Source of the DNA: Gammaproteobacteria bacterium
GTDB taxonomy: Bacteria; Pseudomonadota; Gammaproteobacteria; Arenicellales; JAANXG01
Length of the DNA stretch: 64,000 nt
Assembly: GCA_024638505.1 (NCBI GenBank)
Contig: JAHEKE010000008.1
Coordinates: forward strand, 54,768 to 118,767
Reading direction: 5' to 3'
The position numbers and the translations under genes were made by a program. The notes under the pieces were generated by a model that searched no databases, was not told the origin of the DNA, and was given only the letters and a program-made list of their open reading frames with translations. Below, piece after piece: positions 45,251 through 55,234 of the stretch; the first letter of the stretch is position 1, and every line of letters starts with the position of its first letter.

Positions 45251-45290
45251 GGTACCGCGCTCCGCCCGGGGCGCGGTACTTGTCTTTGTT
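45251..45290. terminator. Rho-independent terminator-like hairpin between convergent genes
   Basis: GGTACCGCGC at 45251-45260 pairs with GCGCGGTACT at 45271-45280 (nine Watson-Crick pairs and one G-T), with a 10-base loop. TGTCTTTGTT follows on the plus strand. It lies between the stop of the 79-aa gene and that of the antiporter, so it could end transcription from the left. The T-tract is interrupted, so strength is uncertain. Confidence 0.65.
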
Positions 45291-45305
45291 AACATCAGTG
45301 CGCTC

Positions 45306-47069
45306 CTAAACGGCGTCTTCTTTATCCTCATCGAATAGCTCTTCCAGCTCCTTGGCGGATTGCTTAGCCAGGTAGATCATCCTTTCTTCATCATTGTGCA
45401 TTTCATGGTGCGCGTGCAGACGGTGCTCGTCGTGGGTGCGAAATGTCTCGACGATGGACGAACTCTCCTGCCTGGGCAAGCCCAAACCCTGCAACGTCGC
45501 CTCCGCCATTTTTAAACTTGAGTAAAATGTATCCCGCCAGATTTGGCTGATACCCAGATCCATCAGCTGATATACATGCTTTCTATCGCGCGCTCTGGCG
45601 ATTATCCGGAGGTGCGGGAAATTGCGACTGACCATTTCCGCTGTTTGCAACGAGGACTCTGCATCGCTGATAGTCAAAACGAACAGCTGGGCTTTATCCG
45701 CCCCGGCGGACCTCAGCAGATCCATGCGCGATGCGTCACCGTAATACACTTTATTGCCGAAGCGCTGCACAAAATCGACCTGCCCGGGGCTGTTGTCGAG
45801 AGCGGTGAAGCCGATCTTTTTTGCCGCAAGTATTCGCGCCACGATTTGGCCAACGCGGCCAAAGCCGGCGATGATCACCCGCTTATCCGTGGTGGGCATT
45901 TGATCAAAACCCTGGGTTGATCGCTTGCGATTGCTTTGCAGCGTCTCTACCCCTAGTACGATGAGCGGCGTAAGTGCCATGGTCAGCGTGACAGCGAGTA
46001 TCAATAATTCTGCAATGCTTTGCGGCAAAACAAATGCAGCGACGGCAACGTTAAAAATGATGAAGGCAAACTCGCCGCCCTGGGGTAAAAAAGCAGCCAG
46101 GCTGGTGGATGATCTCCAGGATAGACCAAAGGCCCTGCCCAGCCCGAGCAGCACGGTGAACTTAATGACTATCAGCGCGAGCGCAATAAGGAGGACGGGT
46201 AGCGCGTGGTCAGTGAGCAGGCTGAAATTAACGCTCATCCCGACCGCCATGAAAAACAGACCCAGCAGCAGTCCTTTGAAGGGATCGATATCGGCTTGAA
46301 GTGCGTGCCGGTACGCGGATTCTGACAGCAGGACGCCCGCCAGAAATGCCCCCAGCGCCATTGATAGGCCTACGCTCTCCAGCAGCAGCGCCGTGCCCAG
46401 TACAATCAACAGCGACAGGGCGGTGAAGGCTTCTTTTACGCCCGTATCCGCTATGATCTTGAACAGGTAGTGGACGATATAGCGCCCGGCCAGAACCACC
46501 ACCGTGATGACCCCTAACGTGCGGATGAGCCCCCACCAGGAGAATGAGGCCACGCCGTCGTCCACGCCCAGCAGGGGGATGATGGCAAGCAAAGGAACTA
46601 CTGCAAGGTCCTGCAGCAGCAGTATGGAGAATGCCGCCCGTCCGTGACGAGTGTTTAGCTGTCGCTTTTCACTCAACGCCTGCAGCGCGAAGGCGGTCGA
46701 TGACAAGGCGAGGGTGGTGCCGATAAGGAGCGCAACAACCAGGTCTTTGCTGTACAGATAGGCAAGCAGCGTGATCGGTATGGATGTCACAAAGACCTGA
46801 GCGCAGCCCAGCCCCAATACAGCGCGCCGCATGACCCACAGGCGTTTGGGATTCAGCTCCATTCCCACCAGGAACAACAGGAATACTACGCCCAGCTCTG
46901 CGATATGAAAAACGTCTTCGACGTTGGCGATGAATCTGAATCCCCAGGGCCCGATTACAATCCCGGCGAAGAGGTACCCCAGCACCGCCCCTACACCCAG
47001 ACGTTTCGCAATGGGTACAGCGATCACGGCTGCGGCAAACAAAAGCGCTGCCTGAAGCAGAAAGTTCAT
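45306..47069 (-). CDS. Monovalent cation:proton antiporter, CPA2 family (KefB/KefC-like)
   Basis: This 587-aa inner-membrane protein would exchange potassium or sodium for protons. The first 380 residues form 12 to 13 membrane segments with HIAELGVVFLLFLVGMELNP and AFLAGVLLSESAYRH. A TrkA-N Rossmann domain follows (IIAGFGRVGQIVARIL, then YYGDASRMDLLRSAGAD). The C-terminus is rich in Glu and Asp. Glutathione-gated Kef proteins share this layout, but no KefF/KefG partner is adjacent, so gating by glutathione is not shown. Confidence 0.92.
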   Translation of the reverse strand: MNFLLQAALLFAAAVIAVPIAKRLGVGAVLGYLFAGIVIGPWGFRFIANVEDVFHIAELGVVFLLFLVGMELNPKRLWVMRRAVLGLGCAQVFVTSIPITLLAYLYSKDLVVALLIGTTLALSSTAFALQALSEKRQLNTRHGRAAFSILLLQDLAVVPLLAIIPLLGVDDGVASFSWWGLIRTLGVITVVVLAGRYIVHYLFKIIADTGVKEAFTALSLLIVLGTALLLESVGLSMALGAFLAGVLLSESAYRHALQADIDPFKGLLLGLFFMAVGMSVNFSLLTDHALPVLLIALALIVIKFTVLLGLGRAFGLSWRSSTSLAAFLPQGGEFAFIIFNVAVAAFVLPQSIAELLILAVTLTMALTPLIVLGVETLQSNRKRSTQGFDQMPTTDKRVIIAGFGRVGQIVARILAAKKIGFTALDNSPGQVDFVQRFGNKVYYGDASRMDLLRSAGADKAQLFVLTISDAESSLQTAEMVSRNFPHLRIIARARDRKHVYQLMDLGISQIWRDTFYSSLKMAEATLQGLGLPRQESSSIVETFRTHDEHRLHAHHEMHNDEERMIYLAKQSAKELEELFDEDKEDAV

Positions 47070-47176
47070 GTGATGGTCTCGTTGAAGCAGTTGATTGGGG
47101 TGCGGTTCATTATTTTACACTGTGCTCTATTTACGTTCCTGCTAAGATAGTCCGTGTTCAATATAAGCGGCGGTAA

Positions 47177-47656
47177 ATGGCAAACAAACAAGGCTGGCAT
47201 GGTCGATTCTTTGAGGATTTTGAGGAAGGGGATGTATACAAACATCCCTTGGGCAGGACAATCACTACAACGGATAACAGCTGGTTCACGCTGCTGACGC
47301 AGAACACTGCCCGCATACACGTCGATCATCACTATGCCGCACAAACTGAATTCGGCCGCCCGCTGGTGAATTCCACATTAACACTGGCCCTGGTTACCGG
47401 ACAGAGCGTGACCGACGTATCACAAAACGTATTCGCCAACCTTGGCTGGGACGAGGTGCGCTTACCTCATCCAGTTTTCGAGGGAGACACCCTATACTCC
47501 AGCTCCGAAGTCGTGGGCAAGCGGGAATCGCGCTCGCGCCAGGACGTGGGCATAGTTACCGTTTTGACTCGCGGCTTCAACCAGGACGAGGTTGAGGTCA
47601 TCTCTTTCAAGCGATCCGTGATGGTGTATAAAAAAGGATGTGGTCCTGCGCTGTAG
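47177..47656 (+). CDS. MaoC-family hot-dog hydratase
   Basis: This is a 159-aa enoyl-CoA hydratase-like protein of the hot-dog fold. The start GRFFEDFEEGDVYKHPLGRTI and the hydratase stretch HVDHHYAAQTEFGRPLVNSTLTLALV (with the His/Asp region) match the MaoC group often found beside acyl-CoA dehydrogenases and CaiB-like transferases. It is followed after 167 bases by those two genes, so the three probably form one pathway for a branched or substituted acyl-CoA; related enzymes hydrate mesaconyl-CoA. The substrate is not shown. Confidence 0.88.
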   Translation: MANKQGWHGRFFEDFEEGDVYKHPLGRTITTTDNSWFTLLTQNTARIHVDHHYAAQTEFGRPLVNSTLTLALVTGQSVTDVSQNVFANLGWDEVRLPHPVFEGDTLYSSSEVVGKRESRSRQDVGIVTVLTRGFNQDEVEVISFKRSVMVYKKGCGPAL

Positions 47657-47823
47657 AAGAAATGGACTTACACTGAGCGTGCGTCACGCAGCGACTAAAC
47701 AAATGCCGGGTCTAAGTCCGCAGACTATACTTTGCGCTTTTTGCCTTTTTACCAGCTAAAGCAGCTTTCAGGCTGGGCAAGCGAGAGCCTTTTCCATAAA
47801 CCGCACCGTGAGGAGTTACAGAC

Positions 47824-48987
47824 ATGATTTCATCTGAGACCGAACGGTATCCGGAACTGCGAGAGGCGGTGACCGGGCTGTGTGCCGAGTTCGGTGATGA
47901 GTATTGGCGTCGGCTGGATGACGACCGGGAGTATCCTGAGGCTTTTGTCAAAGCGCTCACCGAGGCCGGTTGGCTGGCGGCGCTGATACCGGAAGAGTAC
48001 GGTGGTACCGGGCTCGGCGTGGCGGAGGCATCAGTCATACTGGAACAAATCAATCGCTGCGGGGGCAACGCCGGGGCGTGTCACGCGCAGATGTATACCA
48101 TGGGAACCATCTTGCGCCACGGTTCCAATCAGCAGAAAACTAAATTTCTGCCCGCCATCGCTGCCGGCGAACTGAGATTGCAGGCCTTTGGCGTGACCGA
48201 ACCCAATACCGGATCGGACACCACCAAGTTGAGAACCCGGGCGGATCTGCGTGGTGATCATTACGAGATAAACGGAGAGAAAGTATGGACCTCTCGCGTT
48301 CAGCACTCTGATTTGATGCTGCTCCTGGCGCGCACCACGCCGCTCGAGGAGGTGCAAAGAAAGTCTGAAGGTTTGTCCGTGTTTCTGGTCGATCTGCGGC
48401 AAGCATCCGCGGACCAGTTACAGATCAATCCCATCCAGACCATGATGAATCATGAGACTAATCAGGTCTTTTTCAATGGGTTAGAGGTGCCCAAAGAAAA
48501 TCTGATCGGAGAAGAGGGCCGAGGCTTTCGCTATATCCTTGACGGGATGAATGCTGAGCGGGTGTTGATCGCTGCTGAGTGCATCGGTGATGGCTACTGG
48601 TTCGTGCAGCGTGCCCGAGACTATGCCGGAGAGCGGGTTGTGTTTGGTCGCCCGATTGGTCAAAACCAGGGCATCCAGTTTCCCATCGCGCGCGCGTACA
48701 TCAGCTTGCGTTCGGCTGACCTGATGCGCTACCAGGCGGCGGATCTGTTTGATCGCGGTAAACCCTGTGGGGCCGAGGCGAACATGTCCAAACTGCTGGC
48801 CGCCGATGCCTCCTGGGAAGCGGCGAATGTCGCGCTGCAGACTCATGGGGGTTTTGGTTTTGCCCGGGACTATGATGTCGAACGTAAATTTCGTGAAACC
48901 CGCTTGTACCAAGTCGCGCCAATTTCCACTAACCTGATCCTGTCTTACGTGGCTGAGCACGTTCTCCAGTTGCCTCGATCATACTGA
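47824..48987 (+). CDS. Acyl-CoA dehydrogenase
   Basis: This is a 387-aa flavoprotein that would introduce a double bond next to the thioester of an acyl-CoA. GAGGAG lies eight bases before the ATG. Conserved stretches are GVTEPNTGSDTTKLRT, GEKVWTSRVQHSD and the late HGGFGFARDYDVERKFRETRLYQVAPIS. The catalytic Glu appears at the isovaleryl-CoA-dehydrogenase position in MNAERVLIAAE. It overlaps the CaiB-like gene by one base, so both act together. Confidence 0.92.
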   Translation: MISSETERYPELREAVTGLCAEFGDEYWRRLDDDREYPEAFVKALTEAGWLAALIPEEYGGTGLGVAEASVILEQINRCGGNAGACHAQMYTMGTILRHGSNQQKTKFLPAIAAGELRLQAFGVTEPNTGSDTTKLRTRADLRGDHYEINGEKVWTSRVQHSDLMLLLARTTPLEEVQRKSEGLSVFLVDLRQASADQLQINPIQTMMNHETNQVFFNGLEVPKENLIGEEGRGFRYILDGMNAERVLIAAECIGDGYWFVQRARDYAGERVVFGRPIGQNQGIQFPIARAYISLRSADLMRYQAADLFDRGKPCGAEANMSKLLAADASWEAANVALQTHGGFGFARDYDVERKFRETRLYQVAPISTNLILSYVAEHVLQLPRSY

Positions 48988-50165
48988 TGGCACTGCTGCA
49001 TGACGTGACTGTGGTTGCGCTGGAGCAGGCGGTGGCAGCGCCCTTGGCGTCGCGCCACCTGGCGGACTGGGGGGCGCAGGTGATTAAGATAGAACGGCCG
49101 GGCAGCGGGGATTTTGCGCGCAGTTATGATCACACCGTGCGTGGGTTGTCCAGTCATTTCGTCTGGCTCAACCGTTGCAAACAGAGTTTGACGCTTGATG
49201 TAAAGACCGGCCAGGGAAAAAACATCCTCTACCGGTTGCTTGAGACCGCCGACGTATTCATCCAGAACCTTGCGCCCGGCGCGGTTGCAAGACTTGGTCT
49301 GCAGAATACACTGCTGCGTGCGCGTTTTCCCAAGCTGATCATATGTAACGTATCCGGCTATGGTAAAGACGGACCGTATCAGGACAAAAAAGCATACGAT
49401 CTGTTGGTGCAGGCCGAGGCGGGGCTGCTGTCGGTTACCGGGAGTGAGGACGTGCCCGCCAAGGCCGGTATATCGGTTGCAGATATAGCCGCGGGCATGT
49501 ATGCCTTCAGCGGCATTCTCGCCGCACTGCTGCGTCGATGCAAGAACGGGCAGGGCGGTGTGGTAGACGTTTCGCTGTTTGACGCATTGGCGGAATGGAT
49601 GTCCTACCCCGCTTATTTTGCCGCTTTCAGCGGGCAGGCGCCGGCGCGAACCGGTGCTGCGCACGCCACCATTTATCCCTACGGTCCGATTACCGCAGCG
49701 GATGGCCGCACCGTGCTGATCGGATTACAGAACGAGCGGGAGTGGGCGCAATTCTGCCGCACCGTGCTGCGGCGGGAAGAACTGATCCCGGATCTCCGCT
49801 TCGCTACCAACCACGACCGCAGCAAAAATCGCACGGAGTTAGGGGCGATCATGCGTGATGCGCTGGCCGGGGTCGACTCTGATCAGTTGGTGCAGCGACT
49901 TGATCAGGCTGGAATAGCCTACGGTCGAATGAATACCATGCAGGAATTCTGGGATCATCCCCAGCTGTCCGCGCGCAGGCGATGGACCGAGGTCGATTCA
50001 CCCGCCGGGCTCCTGCCCGCGCTATTGCCGCCGGTCAATATGGATGGCGAAACGCCGAGGGCAGGAGCGATACCCGATGTGGGCGAACATACCGATGTGA
50101 TTTTGCGTTCCATCGGCTACAGCAGCGAAGACATCGCCAGCCTGCACGCCCAGAGAATCGTATAG
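48987..50165 (+). CDS. CaiB/BaiF-type (family III) CoA transferase
   Basis: This 392-aa enzyme moves CoA between carboxylic acids without covalent phosphate steps. The N-terminus VVALEQAVAAPLASRHLADWGAQVIKIERPGSGDFAR is the classic family III start. The catalytic Asp is expected in the KKAYDLLVQAEAGLLSVTG stretch. The one-base overlap with the acyl-CoA dehydrogenase and the nearby CaiD-like hydratase recall carnitine-type CoA pathways, but formyl-, succinyl- and mesaconyl-CoA transferases share the fold. A glycine loop is less clear than in formyl-CoA transferase. Confidence 0.93.
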   Translation: MALLHDVTVVALEQAVAAPLASRHLADWGAQVIKIERPGSGDFARSYDHTVRGLSSHFVWLNRCKQSLTLDVKTGQGKNILYRLLETADVFIQNLAPGAVARLGLQNTLLRARFPKLIICNVSGYGKDGPYQDKKAYDLLVQAEAGLLSVTGSEDVPAKAGISVADIAAGMYAFSGILAALLRRCKNGQGGVVDVSLFDALAEWMSYPAYFAAFSGQAPARTGAAHATIYPYGPITAADGRTVLIGLQNEREWAQFCRTVLRREELIPDLRFATNHDRSKNRTELGAIMRDALAGVDSDQLVQRLDQAGIAYGRMNTMQEFWDHPQLSARRRWTEVDSPAGLLPALLPPVNMDGETPRAGAIPDVGEHTDVILRSIGYSSEDIASLHAQRIV

Positions 50166-50312
50166 TCGCCCGAATTGTTTAATTGGTGCGCCGCCTTCCG
50201 CGATTGAATCATCCCGGTACGTTTCAACTTGCTCGGGCGCGATTGAATCGTTTCCAGCGCAGCGCAATAAGTCCACCCTAAAGATGACGAACGCGGAAAC
50301 GTGATCAGTCGA

Positions 50313-51074
50313 TCAATCCCGGTATGAGGGATCCTTGCGCTCCAGCAATCGAATCATAGCCGGCCATTCGGTCTCACCCAAAGGCTGGTCGCCGGGCCGT
50401 CCCTCCTGCTGCAGGTCCTCTATGGCCTGCTCGCTCGGGATAACTGGTTCCTCACCGCTGGCAAGGAGATCAACCTGTATTTTGCAGGCGATCTCCAAAT
50501 AATACAGATACCAGAAGGCCTCGGCTGCAGTGCGGCCGCAGGCGAGCAGTCCATGATTGTGCATGACCATGAGATAGTTTGAGCCGAGGTCCCGCGCCAG
50601 GTAGTCGCATTCGTCATGATTCACCGTGATGCTCGTGTATTGATGATAGGCCACGGTTGCGCTGATGATGTTGGCGTGCTGGGAAACGGGGAGCAGGCCG
50701 CACTTCATGGCGGATACGGCCGCGCCGGCGCGAGTGTGGGAGTGCAGGACATAATTGATTTCGGGACGCGCCTTGAGAACGGCGCTATGTATCAAATGCC
50801 CCGCTTCATTGTAGGGATAATCTCCAGCAATGACGTTGCCGGCAAAATCGACCTTGATCAGGGTAGAGGCGTTGATTTCCTCAAACAGCAGCCCGTAAGG
50901 ATTGATCAGGTAGTGGTTCGGTTCCGCCGGCACCCGCGCCGAGATGTGGGTGTAAATCATGTCGGTCCAGCCGTAATGCACAAACAATCGATACAGCGCT
51001 GCAAGGTCGACGCGCGCCTGATACTCGGAGTCGGAAGGTTTGAACGAGGGGATCTTTGACGTACTTAGTGACAT
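50313..51074 (-). CDS. Class II aldolase/adducin-domain protein
   Basis: This 253-aa protein of the FucA/AraD fold was started at the ATG whose complement is at 51072-51074. The zinc ligands are visible: HSHTRAGAAVSAMKCG gives two His and a later HNHGLLACGRTAAEAFWYLYYLE gives the third. Substrates in the family are sugar phosphates, but this longer group of adducin-like proteins also includes members without known substrate. It is transcribed opposite to the CaiB-like gene and shares a strand with the DUF1638 gene 72 bases upstream. Confidence 0.88.
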   Translation of the reverse strand: MSLSTSKIPSFKPSDSEYQARVDLAALYRLFVHYGWTDMIYTHISARVPAEPNHYLINPYGLLFEEINASTLIKVDFAGNVIAGDYPYNEAGHLIHSAVLKARPEINYVLHSHTRAGAAVSAMKCGLLPVSQHANIISATVAYHQYTSITVNHDECDYLARDLGSNYLMVMHNHGLLACGRTAAEAFWYLYYLEIACKIQVDLLASGEEPVIPSEQAIEDLQQEGRPGDQPLGETEWPAMIRLLERKDPSYRD

Positions 51075-51146
51075 TGATTTTCTCCGCGGTGCCAAGGGAG
51101 CATCGAAAAAGATAAGCGATGAACGGGTAGTATACCTCGGCGCACG

Positions 51147-51764
51147 CTATTGCTCAGGCTGTGAGCCTGCCACCACTCGCTTAAGGGTGCTTTGCAGATC
51201 GCCGTAGCCGGTGTGACGATGTTCGAATTCCAAGCCCAGCCGCTGCGCGGCTTTTTCCGCCCGCTGCTTGATTTCACCGTTATCTGTTTGTGACAAATAC
51301 ACCAGTTTCTTATAGTGCGCAAACATCATCGACTCGAGTTCCGGGTGCTGGTCCAGACCAAATCCCCGGATGATGATTCGATCAAAATGTTGCGCCAGGT
51401 AATCCGTAAGGTACAGCGTGCCCAGCTCCGCTGCAGACAGTTGGTCAAAAACGCGTGATGTTGCAAAGAACTCGTAACAGTGCGCTCCCGGTAGACGTTC
51501 CACGCCCTGTTCCTGTGCCAGCAGTGCATCCAGTCGACCGCCGGTGCCGCAATCGGCATAGCCGATGAAGATTCGGTCGTAGCGTCCCCGGGCCTGGTCG
51601 ATCTGTGCTTTGACTTCCCCGGTGATTTTATCCGGCGTATTGTGCAGGTCAGCCCGCAGGCACTGCACATCGACGTGGTCCCAGTTGTTCAGCCGCCGCA
51701 GCGCGGTGATCTCGTGGGCCAGGGCCCCGCAGGCAATGATCAGAATCGAACCTTTTTTCTTCAT
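51147..51764 (-). CDS. DUF1638 protein
   Basis: This is a 205-aa soluble protein of the DUF1638 family. IIACGALAHEITAL at the start and IGYADCGTGGRLDALL in the middle are the conserved stretches; several Cys residues there could bind a metal or cofactor. Relatives often lie beside corrinoid methyltransferase genes for methylamines and betaines, which would fit quaternary amine catabolism here. No such methyltransferase is in the window. The function is unknown. Confidence 0.85.
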   Translation of the reverse strand: MKKKGSILIIACGALAHEITALRRLNNWDHVDVQCLRADLHNTPDKITGEVKAQIDQARGRYDRIFIGYADCGTGGRLDALLAQEQGVERLPGAHCYEFFATSRVFDQLSAAELGTLYLTDYLAQHFDRIIIRGFGLDQHPELESMMFAHYKKLVYLSQTDNGEIKQRAEKAAQRLGLEFEHRHTGYGDLQSTLKRVVAGSQPEQ

Positions 51765-51930
51765 AGTTGCATAGTAGAAAGCAATGCAATGTACGCTTCA
51801 TTGTCTGCGCTGTCACTCTGTATTACTCTACCGCGCCTGCTGACAATGCAGCTTCAGATCCGGCACACCATGCGGACCCAGGTTGGGAATATCCGACGAT
51901 GCAGCCCCGGCACCACGATGGAGAAAGCAT

Positions 51931-53091
51931 ATGCATTTTGGTTTGACCCATGAACAGGAATTGGTAGTTGAGACGGTTCGCAAATTCGTTGAAAAAGAGC
52001 TGTATCCACTGGAGCAGAATCTCGAGCAGCGCGGCGTATTGCCACGAGAAATCGGCCAAGAAATTCAGCGTAAAGTAATCGAGCTCGGGTTCTATGCGCC
52101 CAATATGCCGGAAGAGTTCGGCGGCGGCGGTCTGGATCACCTGACGTTTACCCTGCTCGAACGTGAACTGGGCAGAACGTCGATGGGGCTTTCGGTATGG
52201 TGGGGCAGGCCGTCAAATATCCTGTGCGCCTGCAACGAGGCGCAGCGGGAAAAGTATCTGCTGCCCGCTATCAGCGGGGAGAAGATGGATGCACTGGCCA
52301 TGACCGAGCCGGATGCAGGCTCGGATGTCCGGGGTATGAAGTGTTCCGCGCGGCGGGATGGGGAGAGCTGGCTAGTCAACGGCACTAAACACTTTATCAG
52401 TCATGCGGATATCGCGGATTTCATTATCGTGTTCGTTGCCACCGGTGAGGAAGAGACGCCGCGCGGCCCGAAGAAGCGCATCACCTGTTTTCTTGTCGAT
52501 AAGGACACGCCCGGTTTCGAAATTCGTCAGGGGTACAACTCGGTATCACATCGGGGCTATCACAACTGTATTCTGTATTTCGATAACTGCCGGCTATCCG
52601 GCGAACAGATTCTTGGCGAAGAAGGACAGGGGTTCGAAGTGGCCAACACCTGGCTGTATGCGACACGCATATCCGTTGCTGCATTTTGCGTAGGACGGGC
52701 CAGGCGTGCATTCGATCACGCATTGGCTTGGGCGGCCGAGCGGAAGCAGTTTGGACAGACCATCGGCAGGTTCCAAGGTGTGTCATTCAAGCTGGCCGAT
52801 ATGATCACGGAGATCGATGCTGCGGACTGGCTCACGCTGTCTTCGGCCTGGCGTCTGGACCAGGGCCTTGAGGCCAACCGGGAAATTGCCAGCGCCAAGG
52901 TCTATGCTTCCGAAATGCTGGCCAGAGTCACGGACGAAGCTATTCAGATTCACGGGGGGATGGGCTTGATGGATGATCTCCCGCTCGCGCGCTTCTGGCG
53001 CGACGCTCGGGTCGAGCGCATCTGGGATGGGACCAGCGAAATTCAGCGGCATATTATCTCGCGCGAGCTGCTGCGGCCGCTTGGCTCATAA
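51931..53091 (+). CDS. Acyl-CoA dehydrogenase (CaiA-like)
   Basis: This 386-aa enzyme was started at the ATG at 51931, which has GGAG nine to twelve bases upstream. Family stretches are AMTEPDAGSDVRGM, NGTKHFISHAD, ERKQFGQTIGRFQGVSFKLADM and HGGMGLMDDLPLARFWRD. At the position of the medium-chain catalytic Glu it has Asp (RIWDGTSEIQR), and no Glu stands at the isovaleryl-type position (YATRISVAA). The Asp may act as the base, as in ACAD11-like enzymes. The next gene, an acyl-CoA synthetase, suggests a joint role in substrate activation and oxidation. Confidence 0.92.
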   Translation: MHFGLTHEQELVVETVRKFVEKELYPLEQNLEQRGVLPREIGQEIQRKVIELGFYAPNMPEEFGGGGLDHLTFTLLERELGRTSMGLSVWWGRPSNILCACNEAQREKYLLPAISGEKMDALAMTEPDAGSDVRGMKCSARRDGESWLVNGTKHFISHADIADFIIVFVATGEEETPRGPKKRITCFLVDKDTPGFEIRQGYNSVSHRGYHNCILYFDNCRLSGEQILGEEGQGFEVANTWLYATRISVAAFCVGRARRAFDHALAWAAERKQFGQTIGRFQGVSFKLADMITEIDAADWLTLSSAWRLDQGLEANREIASAKVYASEMLARVTDEAIQIHGGMGLMDDLPLARFWRDARVERIWDGTSEIQRHIISRELLRPLGS

Positions 53092-53170
53092 GCCCTCGGT
53101 ACGCTAATACCCATGGTCCTTGTGTTGCGGACAACATGGTTTTGATGATTGGCCAAGTGCGGGACGCGGT

Positions 53171-55234
53171 ATGCAGCTCGATCTGAATCGGCTGCTGCGG
53201 CCGGGATCGATTGCGGTTTTCGGTGGTCGGTTTGCCGAGGCAGTGGTGCGCCAGTGCGACCTGATGGATTACGCTGGAGACATCTGGCCGGTTCATCCCG
53301 AGCGCGAACAGATACTGGGCCGGCCCTGTGTGCGCAGCGCGGCGGATTTACCTTCAGCCCCGGATGCGGCCTTCGTCGGCGTCAATCGAAATGCCACCAT
53401 ACCTGTGATTCAAACCCTGGCACAGCGTCAAGCCGGCGGGGCGGTGTGTTATGCGTCCGGTTTCAAGGAGGTCGGAGCGCAGGGGGCAGATCTGCAGAGC
53501 AAGTTGATTGCAGCGGCTGGTGATATGCCCGTACTCGGCCCAAACTGCTACGGTTTCATTAACTATCTGGACGGCGCACTGCTCTGGCCGGACGTGCACG
53601 GGGGTAAGCGCATCGGGCGCGGTGTGGCGTTGGTTACCCAGTCAAGCAACGTCGGTGTCAACCTAACAATGAGTCAGCGCGGTTTGCCGCTGGCTTATCT
53701 GGTTACGGTTGGTAATCAGGCGATGATAGGTCTGCACGATATCGTCCGTTCGCTGTGTGACGATAAACGGGTGACTGCGATCGGGATGTATATCGAGGGC
53801 CTGTCGAACGCTGACGCATTCGCCTCGACCATTGACTATGCTCACAGCAAAGGCGTCCCCATTGTGATGATGAAGGCGGGCCGGACCGAGTCCGCGCGGC
53901 AGATCGCGCTTAGCCACACTGCTTCCCTGGCCGGTTCCGACGCGATTATGGACGCGTTCTTCAAGCGCTTGGCCGTGGCCCGGGTCGACTCCATTCCGGT
54001 GCTATTGGAAACGCTAAAAATACTGCACATCAAGGGGCCGCTCACCGGCCGCAACATCGCCAGCATGTCTTGCTCCGGCGGCGAGGCATCGATAATGTCA
54101 GACGCGGCAAGGTATAAGAACCTGTCTTTCCGGCCGTTTACCGAATCGGATCGAAATCGAATTAAGGCCACGACCAATCCGCTGGTCAGTATTTCTAATC
54201 CCTTTGATTACCATACCTTTGACTGGGGTAATGGTGAGCGCTTGGAGCAAACCTTTACAGCGGTCATGGGCAGCGGGTTCGACCTGACCTGCCTGGTACT
54301 GGATTTCCCCCGTAGCCAACTGGGTCCGGCGCCGGAGTGGGATGTTGCCTGGCAAGCACTGGCCAACGCCGCTGTCGCCAGCGGACATCCCGCGGCAGTG
54401 CTGGCCACGCTGACTGAGTGTATGCCGGAGGAGCAGTGCGACCGTATCATGTCTGCCGGGCTGATACCGCTACTTGGCATTGACGATGCCTTGAGCGCGA
54501 TCGAAGCCGCCGCGTTTATCGGTGAAACGAAGCCTCGGCCGGTGCTGCCGCAGTCGAGTGCGCAGGGGAGGCACCGAACTTTAACTTTAAATGAGGCGCA
54601 GTCGAAGCAACTGCTGCAGGAGTATGGCGTTGTTTTTCCAGAGCGTAGGCTGTGCCGCACGGCAGCCGATGCCTTGGCGTTCTGGCGCCGGGTAAACCGT
54701 CCCATCGCGATGAAGGCGGTGGATGCGGCACTGCTGCATAAAACCGAAGTCGGAGCGGTCCGGCTTGACCTTGATTCTGAGCAGGCCGTTACTCATGCCT
54801 TTAGCCATCTGGCGGGGCAGGGAAGCGGCGTATTAGCCGAGATTATGGTAAGTGGGGGGGTGGTTGAAATGATTATCGGTGCGGCGCGCGATTCGGTTTT
54901 GGGTTTGCATATGGTTATTGGTGCGGGTGGTACTCTAACGGAGCTGTTCGATGATGCAGCTATCCTGCTGCTGCCAGTGGAACGTGAGGAGGTTGAGCAG
55001 GCACTCGCGAGTCTGCGCGTTGCCCGCATTCTGAGAGGATGGCGCGGCGCGCCGGCCGCGGACATCAGCGCAGTCGTCGACGCTGTGCTCAACGTACAGC
55101 GATTCGTCATAGCACGCCTTGACACCGTTGAAGAAATCGACATTAACCCGCTAATCGTCAGGCCTGACAAACACGGCGCTTGTGCCGTTGATGCCGTCAT
55201 ACGTCTCAACCAACAAGGAGATGCACATGATTGA
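53171..55234 (+). CDS. Acyl-CoA synthetase, ADP-forming (acetate--CoA ligase family)
   Basis: This 687-aa single-chain enzyme joins a carboxylic acid to CoA with ATP, giving ADP. The start was set at 53171, where MQLDLNRLLRPGSIAVFGG matches the family. The CoA-binding domain is followed by the ligase domain with the phosphorylated His in SHTASLAGSD, and the C-terminal third is an ATP-grasp domain with GVVFPERRLCRTAADALAF and AMKAVDAALLHKTEVGAVRL. It overlaps the CaiD-like gene by eight bases. The acid may be carnitine-like, judging by neighbours only. Confidence 0.92.
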   Translation: MQLDLNRLLRPGSIAVFGGRFAEAVVRQCDLMDYAGDIWPVHPEREQILGRPCVRSAADLPSAPDAAFVGVNRNATIPVIQTLAQRQAGGAVCYASGFKEVGAQGADLQSKLIAAAGDMPVLGPNCYGFINYLDGALLWPDVHGGKRIGRGVALVTQSSNVGVNLTMSQRGLPLAYLVTVGNQAMIGLHDIVRSLCDDKRVTAIGMYIEGLSNADAFASTIDYAHSKGVPIVMMKAGRTESARQIALSHTASLAGSDAIMDAFFKRLAVARVDSIPVLLETLKILHIKGPLTGRNIASMSCSGGEASIMSDAARYKNLSFRPFTESDRNRIKATTNPLVSISNPFDYHTFDWGNGERLEQTFTAVMGSGFDLTCLVLDFPRSQLGPAPEWDVAWQALANAAVASGHPAAVLATLTECMPEEQCDRIMSAGLIPLLGIDDALSAIEAAAFIGETKPRPVLPQSSAQGRHRTLTLNEAQSKQLLQEYGVVFPERRLCRTAADALAFWRRVNRPIAMKAVDAALLHKTEVGAVRLDLDSEQAVTHAFSHLAGQGSGVLAEIMVSGGVVEMIIGAARDSVLGLHMVIGAGGTLTELFDDAAILLLPVEREEVEQALASLRVARILRGWRGAPAADISAVVDAVLNVQRFVIARLDTVEEIDINPLIVRPDKHGACAVDAVIRLNQQGDAHD

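Noticed and set aside
48945..49664. Open frame of 239 codons on the minus strand
   Set aside because: It is antisense to the CaiB-like transferase, which is well supported.
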